Positions 62,001-64,000 of a DNA stretch of 64,000 bases are shown here, piece by piece (position 1 is the first letter of the stretch; every line of letters starts with the position of its first letter). Position numbers and translations under genes: made by a program. The DNA is from Struthidea cinerea (lineage: Eukaryota; Chordata; Aves; Passeriformes; Corcoracidae), in NCBI GenBank assembly GCA_013397865.1, contig VZTI01003648.1, forward strand, positions 62,001-126,000. Direction: 5' to 3'. The notes beneath the pieces are model-generated. The model saw nothing but the letters and a program-made list of their open reading frames with translations, was not told the origin of the DNA and searched no databases.

Positions 62001-63462
62001 TCTCCTGGTTCCTTCTTTTTTTTTAATTTTTGCATTTCTACTCATAATAGCTTACAAGTCTGCTCCTTCCTTTTAATGAGGTGGAATCCTTCCCTAAAGT
62101 TTTCACTGAAGCCAGGGACAAATGCATCCAAACACACACACTTATCCCAAGACACCCAGAAGACAGGATGGTTGGCTAATCAACCTTTATCCCAGGCTAG
62201 ACAAATTGCGTTTTGATCTTACCTAAGCACAGCTAGTAGGGGTGGATGGCCAAGAGACCATGCAAATATTTCTAAAAGTAATTAGCTTTTATGAAGCTAC
62301 TTTGAGTATTAGAATACAGTTTCCTAAGGAACTTTCAATAAAAGCGGGAAATAATCTCTTAGATTAAGAGAACTTTACACACAGTTTCCACACAGCAACT
62401 TCAAATATCCAGGAGCCTGCTAACCAGAAATATTAAGCTTCAAATCTCTACCCTCTGCACATAAAGTGTTAGGATAAGAAAGCAGTAATTTGTACCAAAG
62501 AGAAAGGAAGTCCCCTTTACGAGGATTCCAAAAGCACAACTCAGTTTGCAAAATCCCCCACGCTTTATGCAAAGCAAATGTTCCACAGTGACAGTTGTCA
62601 TAAATTAACCTGAAACACTGGCCAAGGCAACTAAGTAATGACTCTGAGTAGTGAATGAACTCAGACTCAAACACCTCCATTTTTGCCTAGTTCCTCAAGA
62701 GAATCATTGCAATTAACCAGGGACCTTGAACAGGAACAATGCACATCTAAACATCCGTGGGGCAGGTACAGAAAATCCTCTTGCTCCCTCCCCACATAAG
62801 CAAAGCATTTTTAGCTTCTTTCAAATCAAGCTGCAGCAAATAAAAGGAACGCCAGCATCACCTCACATCGTAGCTCTCTGCTGAGCAGATGAAGTGTTTT
62901 GAGCTCCACTGCAGTTAATGGATTACAGGATTACACAGAAAAACCAAATGATCTAATTTTACCACATACAGGAAATTAGTACATGTTTAATTGTTGTATC
63001 TTGTGACTGCTCCATTTTTCCTCATCAGTGCTTGTCTGGATTTCAAACTACAACAAACTGCTGCAAGACTCAAATCATCAGAAGACAGAACTTCTGCCTT
63101 TGCAAACGGACAGACCAATGACACAGTTCCTTTCCTAAAAGACCAGCAAAGTCATAGACATATGGCAGATGCAAAGCAGATGTTCTTGGTGCAGCATGTA
63201 AATGTAAATGATATTTCCCTGGGGTATATCCGTATGAGGTGACTGACTGACTGGGAGACAGGGTAGTGCTGACTAGAAATCAGGCAAGGCCTGAGCTACT
63301 CAGTGTTTACACCAGGAAACCACATTTTAGTTTTGGCAAGTGATACTGGAATCTGCCTGGTTTACATACATGTTTTCTCTCTGTAGCCTTCAGGGATTTT
63401 GCAGCGTAGTAGAAGAGTTGGGTTCCACACAGCGCTACCCAGTATTTCGTCCAAGATGCTAC
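53051..63462 (-). CDS. RALGPS2: RALGPS2 C-terminal coding region (5' part off window)
   Basis: RALGPS2 is a Ral-GTPase exchange factor: an N-terminal Cdc25/RasGEF domain, a proline-rich linker with PxxP motifs, and a C-terminal PH domain that targets membranes and restrains or directs GEF activity (family knowledge). Only the last four coding exons are here, on the minus strand: 63370-63462, 56154-56259, 54908-54999 and 53051-53080. They join in phase to encode 106 residues plus TAA, covering most of the PH domain: SWTKYWVALCGTQLFYY, then VVGWMVMMADDPEHPDLFLL, then YKFQAGNRMNAMLWFKHLS, ending PANLMTFE. All introns are GT-AG. The match to human RALGPS2 as I recall it is near-complete. The upstream exon ending in KKPT was not found in 63463-64000. 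The gene lies upstream of FAM20B on the same strand, as in human. Confidence 0.96.
53081..54907 (-). other. RALGPS2: RALGPS2 last intron
   Basis: A 1.83-kb GT-AG intron, phase 0. AT-rich, with no repeat recognised. Confidence 0.9.
54908..54999 (-). CDS. RALGPS2: RALGPS2 PH-domain exon (NSYKFQAG...SNRQQ)
   Basis: A 92-base exon with acceptor CTTTCTTAG and donor GTGAGA. It encodes NSYKFQAGNRMNAMLWFKHL and then SAACQSNRQQ, the C-terminal helix of the PH domain with its invariant Trp. The phase is 1 in, 0 out. Confidence 0.96.
55000..56153 (-). other. RALGPS2: RALGPS2 intron
   Basis: A 1.15-kb GT-AG intron, phase 1. I see nothing else in it. Confidence 0.9.
56154..56259 (-). CDS. RALGPS2: RALGPS2 PH-domain exon (FKSTPSKSV...TDSEKG)
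   Basis: A 106-base exon with acceptor TGTATTTCCAG and donor GTAAGC. It encodes FKSTPSKSVSVVGWMVMMA and then DDPEHPDLFLLTDSEK plus the first base of Gly. It forms the central strands of the PH domain. The phase is 0 in, 1 out, matching both neighbours. Confidence 0.96.
57783..57972 (-). mobile_element. CR1 LINE 3' fragment (RALGPS2 intron)
   Basis: TCACAGAATCATCACGGAAT then GGCTCCAAGCCCCATCCAGT and GGGATGGGGCAGCCACAGCT are CR1 in reverse complement. The part between the tail and GGCTCCAAG is deleted compared with other copies. Confidence 0.88.
61290..61316. repeat. (CA)n microsatellite
   Basis: About 13 perfect CA dinucleotides in a RALGPS2 intron. Confidence 0.98.
63370..63462 (-). CDS. 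RALGPS2: RALGPS2 PH-domain exon (VASWTKYW...ATERKH)
   Basis: A 93-base exon, phase 0 on both sides, between acceptor TTTTTTCTCCAG and donor GTATGT. It encodes VASWTKYWVALCGTQLFYY and then AAKSLKATERKH, the first strands of the PH domain. Human has A where this bird has V in KYW(V/A)ALCG. Confidence 0.95.
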
Positions 63463-64000
63463 CTGGAGAAAAAATAAAAAAAAAACAGACCCAGAAGGGC
63501 AATGGATAAGTGAAATGTTTCACATCACTGAGCTGTAAAAGAGGAGGCACCATCCTGCAAGAACATGAGAGCACTGACTGTCCAGCCAAGCATCAGCCAT
63601 GTTTCCAAAGCTGCTGTTTGTTATTCATGCAGGCCTATGAACGCATGAAAACTCCAGAAAGCAGAAAGAACATGTGCCTTTCCTCTCTAACCTGAGAAAA
63701 ATGTTCTGCATCGTACTCTATGCTTCCTGCAATCCCTACTGAACACCTCATGGAGTCAGAGTGCATCTGTCCCTTTCCTTTTCCATGCTGGGTGCTGCCA
63801 TAAGGCGCCCCCCACTGCCATGAATACGTGCTTTGATTTATAATTTATAATCAACTATTGGCAATGCAAATGCTAAGGGTTATTATCTATTGATAAATTG
63901 CTGGGATTTACCTACTGTTAAGGGAGACAAAACGTGATTCTCTCTATTTTAAAGTCATCAGTAATTGTAGAAAATTTTATGCAGCATTCTCTTCTCTTCT
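63463..64000 (-). other. RALGPS2: RALGPS2 intron (partial)
   Basis: Intronic sequence up to the window edge. The preceding exon, expected to end with KKPT, is not seen in these 538 bases. Confidence 0.8.

Larger units (their letters stand above)
56260..63369 (-). other. RALGPS2: RALGPS2 intron (7.1 kb)
   Basis: A phase-0 GT-AG intron. It contains a pyrimidine-rich plus-strand tract (about 57000-57370), a CR1 fragment (57783-57972) and a CA microsatellite. ANGPTL1, intronic to RALGPS2 in mammals, was looked for on the plus strand and not seen. Confidence 0.88.

Noticed and set aside
56260..64000. ANGPTL1 within the RALGPS2 introns
   Set aside because: No plus-strand frame resembles the coiled-coil or fibrinogen-like domain; the gene probably lies right of the window.

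Overview
The window is avian nuclear DNA. Spliced vertebrate genes have GT-AG introns, there are about a dozen CR1 (chicken-repeat-1) LINE fragments in both orientations, and two assembly gaps of N run from 21104 to 21399 and from 38611 to 38643. CR1 copies with the ATTCTATG-type 3' tail point to a bird; I cannot name the species. Nothing prokaryotic, viral or CRISPR-like is present.

Two protein-coding genes are supported, both on the minus strand. FAM20B (glycosaminoglycan xylosylkinase) covers the left third. Six consecutive coding exons are readable, from the ATG at 14705 down to 1107; they encode about 332 of roughly 409 residues, including the catalytic Asp289 and Asp309. The last ~77 residues lie beyond the left edge. 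Its coding exon begins at a splice acceptor at about 14759, so at least one 5'-UTR exon must lie upstream, most likely in the CpG-rich block at about 20.3-21.5 kb that contains the 296-base gap. RALGPS2 (Ral guanine-nucleotide exchange factor with PH domain) enters from the right edge. Its last four coding exons, at 63370-63462, 56154-56259, 54908-54999 and 53051-53080, encode most of the C-terminal PH domain and the stop codon. The RALGPS2-FAM20B order and orientation match the arrangement known at human 1q25. ANGPTL1, which lies in a RALGPS2 intron in mammals, was not found here and would be expected further right.

Layout: 1-14758 holds FAM20B coding exons and introns, with CR1 copies in the introns. 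14759-21103 is the large 5' intron plus a CR1 element that ends next to the promoter island. 21400-21480 is the promoter-proximal GC-rich segment (CCAAT, GC boxes, a 14-bp palindrome). 21.5-53.05 kb is a roughly 31-kb interval without a recognisable gene. It holds CR1 fragments, an AT-rich minisatellite, a four-copy 40-bp tandem repeat, an ancient MIR-like SINE remnant, a perfect 16-bp inverted repeat, and two CpG-rich patches that have no gene assigned. 53.05-64 kb is the 3' part of RALGPS2, mostly intron.

The two genes do not form a pathway together. FAM20B acts in the Golgi on proteoglycan linkage xylose; RALGPS2 acts on Ral GTPases at membranes. I found no convincing novel multi-gene system. 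The most useful leads are the hidden FAM20B first exon, an exon-like minus-strand segment at 36.6 kb downstream of an orphan CpG-rich patch, and the repeat structures at 44.0 and 49.4 kb. Species-level claims, UTR ends and the non-coding calls are inference; the exon calls rest on direct translation and matching splice phases.
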